Positions 7,941-15,997 of a stretch of DNA of 64,000 bases are shown here, in pieces. How positions within the stretch are numbered: position 1 is the first letter of the stretch; each line of letters opens with the position of its first letter. The translations under genes and the position numbers were made by a program. The notes below the pieces were generated by a model, which saw only the letters and a program-made list of their open reading frames with translations, ran no database searches and was not told the origin of the DNA. Origin of the DNA: Pedobacter sp. AK013 (GTDB taxonomy: Bacteria > Bacteroidota > Bacteroidia > Sphingobacteriales > Sphingobacteriaceae); contig NZ_JACHCQ010000004.1 of the NCBI RefSeq assembly GCF_014205835.1, positions 124,001 through 188,000 of the forward strand. Reading direction: 5' to 3'.

Positions 7941-9131
7941 TTACCCTGCAACTAAGTTAATGTTTTTTAAGATGGTCTTGCAAGCTTCTTTAATTTCTTC
8001 TTTTGTAATAATTAAAGGAGGGGCAATGCGCATAGAATTGCTGCAATGTAAAAACCAGTCTGATAATACGCCGTCTAAGATACAGGCATCGATGATTTTT
8101 TTATTGATCTCGAAATTCTCAAACTCAACAGCAAGCATTAAACCTTTTCCTCTAATTTCTTTAATGGCGGGATGTTGAAGGAGCTGTTTAAACAATTGCC
8201 CTTTTTCTTCTACTTCGTCAACAATGAGATCATCAACCAAGGTGCGTAAGGTTGCCAAGCCAGCAGCGCAACAAACCGGATGACCACCAAAAGTAGTCAT
8301 ATGGCCCAAAATTGGTGTGTGCGATAATACCGACATTATTTCCAATGAACTGATAAAAGCGCCAATTGGCATTCCACCACCAATTCCTTTCGCCAGAAGC
8401 AGTACATCGGGCACAACATTATAATGCTGGAAGGCGAACATTTTACCGCTGCGGCCAAAGCCAGATTGTATTTCATCGAAGATTAATAAAGTTCCGGTTT
8501 CTGTGCATTTTGCCCGCAAAGCCTGCATATAGTTTAAATCAGCAACCCTTATTCCAGCTTCGCCTTGTATAGGCTCGATAAAAACCGCAGCAATTTCTGA
8601 AGTGATTTTTTCGAGATCATCAACTTTGTTATGTTCAATAAAACTTACATGAGGCAAGAAAGGGCCATAGCCAGAAGAGTAGAAATCACTTTCCATTAAA
8701 CTTTCTGCTCCTTGTGTGCTGCCGTGGTAAGCATTTTTGCAGGCAATAAACCCTTTTCTGCCGGTATATCGTTTAGCCAGCTTCATGGCACCTTCTACAG
8801 CCTCAGTTCCTGAGTTTAAAAAGTAGGTGCAGCTTAAACTTTTGGGTAAAATATCGGCAAGGGCTTTGGCAAAATTTACCTGAGGCGTTTGCACGTATTC
8901 GCCATAAACCATCAGGTGCATATAGGTTTCTGTCTGATCTTGAATAGCCTTCACTACCGCAGGATGGCAATGGCCAACATTACTTACACCAATACCGGCA
9001 ATAAGATCGATATGTTTTTTGTCCTGCGCATCGTAAATGTAGATTCCTTTTGCCCTTACAAATTCGAGCATAAGTGGCTCTGGAGAGGTTTGTGCATTGT
9101 GTTGTAAAAACAACTGACGTTGGGTAAGCAT
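7941..9131 (-). CDS. Class III PLP-dependent aminotransferase
   Basis: A 396-residue pyridoxal-phosphate enzyme of the acetylornithine/ornithine/4-aminobutyrate aminotransferase group. Motifs: NSGTEAVEGAMKLAK (phosphate contact), AYHG, FIEPIQGE, the DEIQSGFGR aspartate that pairs with the pyridine nitrogen (D219), and the Schiff-base lysine in LLAKGIGGG (K248). Sequence alone does not separate acetylornithine, ornithine and other substrates, and no arginine genes are adjacent, so no symbol is given. The gene is monocistronic, with a promoter element only 4 nt before the ATG and a strong terminator from the upstream operon behind it. Confidence 0.92.
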   Translation of the reverse strand: MLTQRQLFLQHNAQTSPEPLMLEFVRAKGIYIYDAQDKKHIDLIAGIGVSNVGHCHPAVVKAIQDQTETYMHLMVYGEYVQTPQVNFAKALADILPKSLSCTYFLNSGTEAVEGAMKLAKRYTGRKGFIACKNAYHGSTQGAESLMESDFYSSGYGPFLPHVSFIEHNKVDDLEKITSEIAAVFIEPIQGEAGIRVADLNYMQALRAKCTETGTLLIFDEIQSGFGRSGKMFAFQHYNVVPDVLLLAKGIGGGMPIGAFISSLEIMSVLSHTPILGHMTTFGGHPVCCAAGLATLRTLVDDLIVDEVEEKGQLFKQLLQHPAIKEIRGKGLMLAVEFENFEINKKIIDACILDGVLSDWFLHCSNSMRIAPPLIITKEEIKEACKTILKNINLVAG

Positions 9132-9135
9132 GGCA

Positions 9136-9143
9136 CAAAAGTA
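9136..9143 (-). promoter_or_regulatory. TAnnTTTG promoter element next to the aminotransferase start
   Basis: TACTTTTG on the minus strand is separated from the ATG by only four bases (TGCC). If it is the -7 element, the transcript starts at or within a few bases of the start codon. Confidence 0.6.
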
Positions 9144-9166
9144 CGGAATTGAAAGAGTGCTTTAAA

Positions 9167-9202
9167 ACAAAAAAGACCTACATTGCTGTAAGTCTTTTTT
9201 GT
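9167..9202 (-). terminator. Intrinsic terminator of the sigma-factor operon
   Basis: AAAAAAGACCTAC-attgct-GTAAGTCTTTTTT forms a stem with A and T runs on both sides, directly after the stop codon of the 9203-9643 gene. The stem is nearly symmetric, so it could work in both directions. Confidence 0.8.
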
Positions 9203-9643
9203 TTATTGCTTTTGGCCGCCTTTAAATCTATTGAGTAACTCACGTTTAAAACCTTCCTGCGCCCGATAAAACTTTCCAACAATTTTTATCGGTAATACTG
9301 ATTTAAGTTTATTGTAATATTTTTTATCAAGATTAAGATCTTTTTGCTTGAAATCGAATTCGCTGGTAATTAAACTTTGCACCTGTGCATCGGTTAGATT
9401 ATCTATTTCAGTTGTTTTTCTGAAAGAGATCATTTTCTGCATCCGTTCTTTGCGTAAAGCAGTTTGTTCGGCCTGCATATCGTTATAAATTGGCCAGAAA
9501 ATCTTAGCCTCTTCTGGCGATAAATCCAGTTTTTGAGTGAAAAAAGCTATTTTAAGTGATTCTATTTCTTCTGCCTTTGGTCTTTGTGCCAATAGGCTTG
9601 TAGGTAATAAAAACATTAAAGCAACAAAAAGTAAATTCTTCAT
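9203..9643 (-). CDS. Small periplasmic helical protein of an ECF sigma operon
   Basis: A 146-residue protein with a cleavable signal peptide (MKNLLFVALMFLLPTSLLAQ). The mature part is helical with LDLSPEEAKIFWPIYNDMQAEQ and LTDAQVQSLI, a pattern seen in Spy/CpxP-like and 'sensor of ECF-type sigma factor' proteins of Bacteroidota. It is the third gene of an operon after the ECF sigma factor and a one-helix membrane protein, separated by only 3 bp from the latter. A role in envelope-stress sensing is inferred from these two points. Confidence 0.85.
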   Translation of the reverse strand: MKNLLFVALMFLLPTSLLAQRPKAEEIESLKIAFFTQKLDLSPEEAKIFWPIYNDMQAEQTALRKERMQKMISFRKTTEIDNLTDAQVQSLITSEFDFKQKDLNLDKKYYNKLKSVLPIKIVGKFYRAQEGFKRELLNRFKGGQKQ

Positions 9644-9646
9644 TTC

Positions 9647-10303
9647 TTAATTATTTAGTTCCTGAGATAAATCACTTGAAGAGAAATTACTCAGGATGTA
9701 GTTTTCCATTTCTGTATCTGAGGCAGAAGTAGTTTTTGTATTAGGTGATGTAGTATTTTGCGCTTCTAAATGATCAATGATTGTACTTTCATCAATATCA
9801 TATAACAGTTGTTCGTTTATAGCTTCCGGTGATTGTACCTGTTGAGCTGTAGTAATTGAGCTGTTCTGGTAAAAATAAATACCAAAGGAGGTCATTAATA
9901 AGAAACACGCCGCACTTGTATATTTAACAATGTTGCGTCTCCATAAAGGAATCACTTTAACTTCCTTTTTAGGCGCTGATGCTGCAATCCTATCGGCAAT
10001 TCTATTCTGCAGCGTGTCGAAATAATTTTCGGGTACTGCAAAGGCTTGTTCTGCCTTAGGCATTTCGGAAAGGGCAACCCGGGTTTGAATGCGTTCCGTT
10101 AAATCTTCGAAATAATTCTGCGGAACTTCAAAATTATTGTCACTGGTTTTCTGTTTCAATCCATTTAAAAAGACACCAGAAAAAATGGCCTCATCACAAT
10201 TTTCGAAATATCCATCAGGAACGGAGAAAGGATTGCGTTTCCCCATTGCCGCAAGTGCAGGGGCTTCGTTCATCCAATCGTTATTTTCTATATTTTCGTT
10301 CAT
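9647..10303 (-). CDS. Single-pass membrane protein, putative anti-sigma factor
   Basis: A 218-residue protein with no strong family signature. The ATG at 10303 (MNENIENNDWMNEAPAL) was preferred over an upstream TTG. The N-terminal half contains repeats of a VPxxYFE-type motif (FSVPDGYFENCDE, FEVPQNYFEDLTE, FAVPENYFDTLQN), each about 45 residues apart. A single membrane helix follows (YTSAACFLLMTSFGIYFY, about residue 135) and then an acidic Thr/Ser-rich tail. Its place directly downstream of an ECF sigma gene and its N-in topology fit an anti-sigma factor. The VPxxYFE repeats are typical of such Bacteroidota proteins. Function is inferred from position. Confidence 0.82.
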   Translation of the reverse strand: MNENIENNDWMNEAPALAAMGKRNPFSVPDGYFENCDEAIFSGVFLNGLKQKTSDNNFEVPQNYFEDLTERIQTRVALSEMPKAEQAFAVPENYFDTLQNRIADRIAASAPKKEVKVIPLWRRNIVKYTSAACFLLMTSFGIYFYQNSSITTAQQVQSPEAINEQLLYDIDESTIIDHLEAQNTTSPNTKTTSASDTEMENYILSNFSSSDLSQELNN

Positions 10304-10336
10304 CACAGATATATGATACAATTAAAGTGAAAAGGT

Positions 10337-10897
10337 TTAATAGTCTATTTCATCATTTGTAATAAAAGCTTCAATTTTTTTTGCGGCAATGTGAAATGAT
10401 GCCTTTAGCGCGCCTACCGAGGTTCCTAAAACCTCCGAAATCTCTTCATATTTCATATCATCAAAATATTTCATGTTGAAGATAATCCGTTGTTTTTCGG
10501 GTAGGGTAAGGATTGCTTTTTGCAGTTTAAGCTCAAGCTTATCGCCGTTAAAATAAGATGATGCTACCAGATTATCGGCCAGTTCAGATGAAACTTCATC
10601 TAAAGGGGTATTGTTTTTTTGTTTTTGCTTGTTTAAAAAAGTAATTGATTCGTTTGTAGCAATGCGGTATATCCAGGTGTACAATTGTGAATCACTTCTG
10701 AATTTATCAAGGTTTTTCCAAACTTTAACAAATACTTCCTGCAAAAGGTCGTCGCAGTCGTCGTGGTTTATCACCAATCTCCTAATGTGCCAATATATTT
10801 TTTGCTGGTATTTTTTTAATAACAGGTTAAAGGCTTCATTACGCGTGCGCTCGACAGCAAACATGGTAAGGATTTCTGAATCTTCAACTTGTTTCAT
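10337..10897 (-). CDS. ECF-subfamily RNA polymerase sigma factor
   Basis: A 186-residue sigma-70 family regulator of the extracytoplasmic function type. Region 2 is seen in the DDLLQEVFVKVWKNLDKFR segment (promoter -10 recognition) with TWIYRIATNE. Region 4 appears as LPEKQRIIFNMKYFDDMKYEEISEVLGTSVGALKASFHIAAKKI, a helix-turn-helix that reads the -35 region. It heads an operon with a probable anti-sigma factor and a small periplasmic protein, a common stress-response arrangement. Autoregulation is likely but no promoter could be identified; the upstream sequence is an inverted repeat. Confidence 0.95.
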   Translation of the reverse strand: MKQVEDSEILTMFAVERTRNEAFNLLLKKYQQKIYWHIRRLVINHDDCDDLLQEVFVKVWKNLDKFRSDSQLYTWIYRIATNESITFLNKQKQKNNTPLDEVSSELADNLVASSYFNGDKLELKLQKAILTLPEKQRIIFNMKYFDDMKYEEISEVLGTSVGALKASFHIAAKKIEAFITNDEIDY

Positions 10898-10912
10898 TTA
10901 TGATAATTATAA

Positions 10913-10977
10913 AACCAAAAAGACACTAAATACACAAAGGTTTGGTTATGCTTAGTGCTCTTGGTGTCTTTGTGGTT
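10913..10977. repeat. AACCAnAAAGACAC inverted repeat
   Basis: AACCAAAAAGACACTA (10913-10928) and TGGTGTCTTTGTGGTT (10962-10977) pair over 14 of 16 positions across a 33-nt loop. The hairpin lies between the transketolase C-half stop and the sigma-factor start. Similar words occur at 42228-42255. Confidence 0.65.
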
Positions 10978-10989
10978 AAATTTTAAATT

Positions 10990-11946
10990 CTATTTTTTTC
11001 TGCCAATTACTTTTTGAACAGCTTCAACAATGTTTACAGCATCTAAGCCATATTTAGACATTAACTGATCTGGTGTTCCGCTTTCGCCAAAAGTATCGTT
11101 AGTGGCTACAAACTCTTGTGGAGTTGGCAATTCAGTAGTTAACAAGCGTGCTACGCTTTCGCCCAGGCCACCAAATTTATTGTGCTCTTCGCAGGTAACC
11201 ACACAACCTGTTTTCTTAACTGATTTTAAGATGGCTTCGTCATCCAAAGGTTTAATGGTGTGGATATTAATGATTTCAGCGTCAATACCCAATTCAGCTA
11301 ATTTTTCACCAGCCTCAATCGCTTTCCAAACCATATGGCCTGTAGCAATAATAGTCACATCAGTACCTTCGTTAACCATCCATGCTTTACCGATCTCAAA
11401 TTTTTGATCCGGATCTGTAAAAACAGGGATTACCGGGCGACCAAAACGTAAATAAACCGGGCCTTCATATTCTGCAATGGCTATTGTTGCTGCTTTAGTC
11501 TGGTTGTAATCGCAAGGATTGATTACTACCATTCCCGGCAACATTTTCATTAAACCGATATCTTCTAAGATCTGGTGTGTTGCACCATCTTCGCCTAAGG
11601 TTAAACCAGCATGTGATGCACAGATTTTAACGTTTTTGTTAGAATAAGCTACCGATTGACGGATCTGATCGTAAACACGGCCAGTAGAGAAGTTGGCAAA
11701 AGTGCCTGTAAAAGGAATTTTACCGCCTATGGTCATACCTGCTGCAATACCGATCATGTTTGCTTCAGCAATACCAACTTGCGTAAAACGCTCAGGAAAA
11801 TCTTTAATAAAAGCATCCATTTTAAGCGATCCAACTAAATCGGCACATAAGGCAACCACATTTTCGTTTTTCTTTCCAGCCTCATGTAGACCAGCACCAA
11901 AACCCGAACGTGTATCTTTTTTTTCTGTATATGTATATTTTTTCAT
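10990..11946 (-). CDS. Transketolase, C-terminal subunit
   Basis: The pyrimidine-binding and C-terminal half of a split transketolase, 318 residues. It contains the Pyr domain (AGLHEAGKKNENVVALCADL; EANMIGIAAGM; CASHAGLTLGEDGATHQ) and the C-terminal domain (VTIIATGHMVWKAIEAGEKL). The thiamine-diphosphate-binding half is the gene immediately upstream (12024-12869). In single-chain transketolases both parts lie in one polypeptide of about 650 residues; the two-gene form is common in Bacteroidota, archaea and some Firmicutes. Together they should interconvert pentose-phosphate and glycolytic sugars. The genes are 77 bp apart with a palindromic repeat between. Confidence 0.95.
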   Translation of the reverse strand: MKKYTYTEKKDTRSGFGAGLHEAGKKNENVVALCADLVGSLKMDAFIKDFPERFTQVGIAEANMIGIAAGMTIGGKIPFTGTFANFSTGRVYDQIRQSVAYSNKNVKICASHAGLTLGEDGATHQILEDIGLMKMLPGMVVINPCDYNQTKAATIAIAEYEGPVYLRFGRPVIPVFTDPDQKFEIGKAWMVNEGTDVTIIATGHMVWKAIEAGEKLAELGIDAEIINIHTIKPLDDEAILKSVKKTGCVVTCEEHNKFGGLGESVARLLTTELPTPQEFVATNDTFGESGTPDQLMSKYGLDAVNIVEAVQKVIGRKK

Positions 11947-11949
11947 ACC

Positions 11950-12022
11950 TCAAACCCCTAAAGGGGCTTTATTTGTAGTTAAAATTAAAAGTTATTTACT
12001 CCCCCTTCAAGGGGTAAGGGGG
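11950..12022. repeat. CCCCTAAAGGGG / CCCCCTTCAAGGGG palindromes
   Basis: Between the two transketolase genes lie ACCCCTAAAGGGGC (about 11955-11968) and CCCCCTTCAAGGGG (about 12001-12014), each a short palindrome within a C- and G-run context. A near copy, CCCCTAAATCCCC then TAAAGGGG, follows purF at 41874-41895. The last codons of the N-half gene abut the repeat. Confidence 0.6.
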
Positions 12023-12023
12023 G

Positions 12024-12869
12024 TTAATAGTCCCCTAAAGTTTCTGGTAGTTGCGCTAACGCTGCTGCTAATTGCTCATCATTTGGCGCTGTACCATGCC
12101 ATTTGTGTGTACCCATCATATAATCTACACCAGCACCCATCTGCGTGCTCATTAAATTCAAAATAGGTTTGCCTTTTCCGGTTAAGGTTTTAGCATAATG
12201 TAAACCTTCAACTATAGCTTGCATATCATTACCATCTGTATTAATTACATGCCATCCGAAAGCTTCGAATTTAGCCTGTAAATCATCTAAAGCAAGAACT
12301 TTGCTTGTAGGGCCATCAATTTGCTGTCCGTTGTAATCAACCGATGCGATTAAATGGTCAACTTTGTTAAATGGGGCGAACATAGCTGCTTCCCAGTTTT
12401 GTCCTTCCTGTAATTCTCCATCACCCAATAAGGCAAAAATGATAGATTTATCGCCATTTAGCCTTTTAGCTAATGCAGCACCAATGGCAACTGATAAGCC
12501 TTGACCTAATGAACCTGAAGCAATGCGGATACCAGGCAAATGTTCATGTGTAGTTGGATGACCTTGTAATCTGGAATCTAGTTTACGGAAAGTTGCCAGT
12601 TCGCTTTTGTCGAAAAAACCAGCATGAGCCAATGTGCTATACCAAACAGGGGAAATATGTCCGTTCGAAAGGAAGAATAAATCTTCGCCTGCACCTTCCA
12701 TCGTGAAGTCGGTTTTGTAGTTCATTACTTCAAAGTATAATGCAGTGAAAAAATCTGTGCACCCAAGTGAGGCACCAGGGTGGCCAGACTGACATCCGTG
12801 AACCATTCTTACGATATCTCTTCTGATTTGAGAGGCAATATCTTCTAGCTCTTTAATTGTATGTTTCAT
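12024..12869 (-). CDS. Transketolase, N-terminal (thiamine diphosphate-binding) subunit
   Basis: The PP half of a split transketolase, 281 residues. The cofactor motif GDGELQEGQNWEAAMFAPFNKVDHL (GDG to N spacing typical of thiamine-diphosphate enzymes) binds the Mg-diphosphate. HGCQSGHPGASLGCTDFFTALYF, GHISPVWYSTLAHAG and GSLGQGLSVAIGAAL are conserved substrate- and cofactor-site segments. It is the first gene of the pair with 10990-11946 and should form the active site at the subunit interface. A promoter element lies 26 nt upstream of the ATG. Confidence 0.96.
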   Translation of the reverse strand: MKHTIKELEDIASQIRRDIVRMVHGCQSGHPGASLGCTDFFTALYFEVMNYKTDFTMEGAGEDLFFLSNGHISPVWYSTLAHAGFFDKSELATFRKLDSRLQGHPTTHEHLPGIRIASGSLGQGLSVAIGAALAKRLNGDKSIIFALLGDGELQEGQNWEAAMFAPFNKVDHLIASVDYNGQQIDGPTSKVLALDDLQAKFEAFGWHVINTDGNDMQAIVEGLHYAKTLTGKGKPILNLMSTQMGAGVDYMMGTHKWHGTAPNDEQLAAALAQLPETLGDY

Positions 12870-12895
12870 TAAAATAAGAGGTTGTTGTTATATAA

Positions 12896-12903
12896 CAAAG
12901 GTA
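12896..12903 (-). promoter_or_regulatory. TAnnTTTG promoter element for the transketolase pair
   Basis: TACCTTTG on the minus strand, 26 nt before the ATG of the N-terminal subunit. Confidence 0.6.
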
Positions 12904-12926
12904 ATATTTTACCCGCTATATCATAA

Positions 12927-13391
12927 TTAGTTATTGATTAAATTGAGTACTTGTTGTGTTGGGTTTTTGGTGTCAACTTTTTTGATGATACGGATAATTT
13001 TTCCATCGCCATCTATAATGAAAGTAGTGCGAACTGTACCCATATATTTTTTGCCATACATGTTTTTCTCTGCCCAAACACCATAGTCATTTACAATTTT
13101 CTGATCGGTATCTGCCAGTAAGGTAAATGGCAAATTATGCTTGGTTACAAATTTATGATGCGATTTTTCATCATCAACGCTAACGCCTAAAACTACAATG
13201 CCTTTGGCCTGTAAACCTTGATAGTTATCTCTGAAATCACAAGCTTCGGCGGTACAGCCAGGAGTATCGTCTTTTGGATAAAAGTAAAGCACAACTGTTT
13301 TGCCTTTATAATCGCTTAAAGAAACATCAATACCGTTTTGATCTTTTGATGTAATTGCTGGTGCTTGATCACCTTCTTTTAATTCTGCCAT
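12927..13391 (-). CDS. bcp: Thioredoxin-dependent thiol peroxidase (peroxiredoxin, BCP/PrxQ type)
   Basis: Reduces hydrogen peroxide and organic peroxides with electrons from thioredoxin. The 154-residue protein has the AhpC/TSA fold. The peroxidatic cysteine is in DDTPGCTAEACDFRDN, with a second cysteine five residues later, the spacing of atypical 2-Cys PrxQ/BCP enzymes. VLGVSVDDEKSHHKF and the C-terminal TTFIIDGDGKI are standard. Transcribed alone after a repetitive tract; no oxidative-stress operator could be recognised upstream. Confidence 0.96.
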   Translation of the reverse strand: MAELKEGDQAPAITSKDQNGIDVSLSDYKGKTVVLYFYPKDDTPGCTAEACDFRDNYQGLQAKGIVVLGVSVDDEKSHHKFVTKHNLPFTLLADTDQKIVNDYGVWAEKNMYGKKYMGTVRTTFIIDGDGKIIRIIKKVDTKNPTQQVLNLINN

Positions 13392-13398
13392 AATTATT

Positions 13399-13445
13399 GG
13401 TTAATCGGTTAACTTTTTGAATCGGTTAATCGTTATTGTTAACCG
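13399..13445. repeat. GGTTAATCGGTTAACT tract upstream of bcp
   Basis: The plus strand reads GGTTAATC, GGTTAACT, then TCGGTTAATCG and GTTAACCG. On the sense strand of bcp this is an AACC/TTAACC-rich leader ending 7 nt before the ATG. Confidence 0.55.
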
Positions 13446-13573
13446 CTGTGCAATTTAAACAGTTTAAGCTGTTATAGTGTTCTATATATGTTAAAAGATG
13501 ACATTTTTAGCTTAAAACATGGGTTTTGACATCAATTTGAGCTTGAAATCCCATAATTTTAAGCATCTTATTG

Positions 13574-15307
13574 CTATTTAAAAAATGTTACCGTGTATTT
13601 TCGTGTATTTTCTTTCATGTCTGCTACAACCAGTTCAAGCGTATGTTTTCCAGAAGCGGTTCTTTCGTCGAAACTGTGCCACAATGTTGCCGTTTTAGTA
13701 TCGAATTCCATCAAAGTCCATTTGCCATCGATATAGCCATTAAAGCTTTTTATTCCAGATAGGTTATCGCTGATCCTAAAAAATATTTTCGGCAAACCTG
13801 CCATGTTTTTCCCTTCTGAGATATTAACGGGTACTATTCTCGGCGCAATGGTATCGATGGCAATATAAAAGCTGCCAAAGTTTTTTGGAGTAGCCTTAAC
13901 ATAACCATTTTCGAAAAATCCGCCTTGAGATGAACCGTTAGAATTTACGATTAATGCTTTACTCTTCAGGTTCTCCGGTAGATTATCAGCCTTGATTGAG
14001 ATATCGAAACCAACATGCAGTGGCGTATACTTATTGTGAATCTGATGTACGGCCGACCAGGCATTACCAGCTGGTTTAGGCAGTTTTTTATAAGTGAAAT
14101 TTAAATCACTGTACAATGTTCCTTGTTGAAAAACTATCTTAACGTCGTCGGTATTAAATTCATTCACTTTATTATATGGATAAATTATCCCCGCAGGAAC
14201 ACTTGCTTTTGCTATTGGCGCTAAGCCCGCATTTACTGTGAAAGATAAAACAGACGAATTTCCTTTGGAATCGGTAACGATATAACTAAGCTGATGTGTA
14301 GCACCATCATTGAAATTAATCCTCCCGCTATTGACTAAGCCACTATAAATTTTTAAAGGGTTACCAGGCTCAACAAAACTTTTCTGGATACTTACTTTAG
14401 TATTTAAGTAGGTAGGATAATCAATATGCGAATTAATCGCTTTACTGTCTTCGAAAGCAAAACGTTCAAGAGCAGAAGTGTATACTTTCTTACCATCTAC
14501 TTCTAACTGAATGGAGTATACTCCATTGGTGCCCGATAAACCATTATGCCTGTCGGTTGCCACGATACCGAAGCCAACCTCGCCTGTTAAACTAATAGGT
14601 GCAGTGGCCTTATAACTGCCATTTGTTCCACTAATGCTAATGGCTTGTTTTGCTATATTTTCGTTAAAGGTTTTGCCATTTAAGCGATATACATACAAGC
14701 CATGAATAACAGGCGGAATATTATCGGGAATGATGATCCCAAAAAACTGCGGATTTATGGTTTCTTCAGTTTTGGTATCTCTGATTTCGAAATGTAAATG
14801 TGGACCGCCTGAGCTGCCACGGTTACCAGACCAGGCAATAATTTCGCCTTTATGTACCGGAATTAATGTAGCATCAGGAAATTCATCAATCTCAAAAGAC
14901 TTCTTTTCATATTCGAGATTTTTAACAATTGTGGCAATTTTTGGGGCGAAACGCTGTAAATGGCCATAAACTGTAGTAAAACCATTAGGATGATTGATGT
15001 ACAATGCCTGCCCAAAACCACTGTTCTGAACCCTTAGGCGCGAAATATATCCATCCGCAACTGCGTAAACGGGATAACCTTCGCGTTGGTTGGTTCTGAA
15101 ATCAATTCCAGAATGAAAGTGGTTGCCTCTGAGCTCTCCAAAAGAACCTGCTAGGGCAGGAGGGGTGATATCCAGAGGCTGTCTGAAATCTGTAATTGGA
15201 TATTTGTTATTACTGAAAATCTGTTGCGCCTGAACAAAGGTTGAAGCAAATAAAAGGCAAATTGAAATGGAAAATTTGAACTTGTATTGGATCGGGTTTT
15301 TAATCAT
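13574..15307 (-). CDS. M23-family metallopeptidase (LytM domain) with beta-sandwich tail
   Basis: A 577-residue secreted protein with a signal peptide (core ISICLLFASTFVQAQ). The N-terminal third is a lysostaphin/LytM peptidase domain: FHSGIDFRTN supplies the first His/Asp zinc ligands and GGPHLHFEIRD the HxH motif. Such enzymes cut peptide crosslinks in peptidoglycan or act in envelope remodelling. The remaining two thirds contain several beta-rich repeats (for example VATDRHNGLSGTNGVYSIQL and FFRISDNLSGIKSFNGYIDG) that look like Ig-like domains. The stop of the upstream FAH-type gene is 3 bp before this start, so the two are probably cotranscribed. Confidence 0.93.
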   Translation of the reverse strand: MIKNPIQYKFKFSISICLLFASTFVQAQQIFSNNKYPITDFRQPLDITPPALAGSFGELRGNHFHSGIDFRTNQREGYPVYAVADGYISRLRVQNSGFGQALYINHPNGFTTVYGHLQRFAPKIATIVKNLEYEKKSFEIDEFPDATLIPVHKGEIIAWSGNRGSSGGPHLHFEIRDTKTEETINPQFFGIIIPDNIPPVIHGLYVYRLNGKTFNENIAKQAISISGTNGSYKATAPISLTGEVGFGIVATDRHNGLSGTNGVYSIQLEVDGKKVYTSALERFAFEDSKAINSHIDYPTYLNTKVSIQKSFVEPGNPLKIYSGLVNSGRINFNDGATHQLSYIVTDSKGNSSVLSFTVNAGLAPIAKASVPAGIIYPYNKVNEFNTDDVKIVFQQGTLYSDLNFTYKKLPKPAGNAWSAVHQIHNKYTPLHVGFDISIKADNLPENLKSKALIVNSNGSSQGGFFENGYVKATPKNFGSFYIAIDTIAPRIVPVNISEGKNMAGLPKIFFRISDNLSGIKSFNGYIDGKWTLMEFDTKTATLWHSFDERTASGKHTLELVVADMKENTRKYTVTFFK

Positions 15308-15310
15308 TCG

Positions 15311-15922
15311 TTACTTTACATCAAAATTTAAAAGTTGCTTTCCTTCTAACCAGGCTTCCAGTTTATCGCCCTTATTTATTTTTCCGACGCCCTGGGGCGT
15401 TCCGGTAAAAATTAGATCGCCTTTTTTTAAAGTAATATATTGGGAAACAAAGCTGATTATCTTCTCGAACGAGAATAACAAATCTTTAGTATGGCCAATC
15501 TGCCTGCTTTCGTCGTTTATTTTTAACTCGAAATTTAAATTGTAAAGATCTTCAAAATCACTTTTAGGAAGAAAAACGCTAATGGGGGCAGAATTGTCGA
15601 ATGCTTTGGCCAGCTCCCAGGGTAATCCTTTTTCTTTGTGCCTGCTCTGGATATCACGTGCTGTAAAGTCGATGCCTAAACCTAGTTCGTCATAATAATT
15701 AGTCGCAAACTTTTCGGCAATGTGTTTTCCTTCCTTACAGATTTTTAACACAACTTCCAGTTCGTAGTGAATATCATCAGAGAAATCGGGTAGATAAAAA
15801 GGTTTATTATCTTTTAAAACTGCTGTATCAGGTTTTAGGAAAATTACTGGTGTGGTTGGAACCGGGTTGTTCAGTTCTTTTGCATGTTCGGCATAGTTTC
15901 TGCCAATGGCGATGATTTTCAT
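15311..15922 (-). CDS. Fumarylacetoacetate hydrolase family protein
   Basis: A 203-residue single-domain FAH-fold protein. The metal-binding glutamates are in HYELEVVLKI and the aspartate in GIDFTARDIQ. The C-terminal IFTGTPQGVG loop is characteristic. Short members of this family act as acylpyruvate hydrolases or oxaloacetate decarboxylases; which reaction applies here cannot be told. The gene overlaps nothing and ends 3 bp before the M23 peptidase start, an odd partner for a metabolic enzyme, so the arrangement is probably only a shared transcript. Confidence 0.93.
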   Translation of the reverse strand: MKIIAIGRNYAEHAKELNNPVPTTPVIFLKPDTAVLKDNKPFYLPDFSDDIHYELEVVLKICKEGKHIAEKFATNYYDELGLGIDFTARDIQSRHKEKGLPWELAKAFDNSAPISVFLPKSDFEDLYNLNFELKINDESRQIGHTKDLLFSFEKIISFVSQYITLKKGDLIFTGTPQGVGKINKGDKLEAWLEGKQLLNFDVK

Positions 15923-15997
15923 TCTTAAGAATATGAAATATGATAAAATAGACAGGAATTAAATCCACATCAATCAAAAATAGAAAAGAAAATGGTG

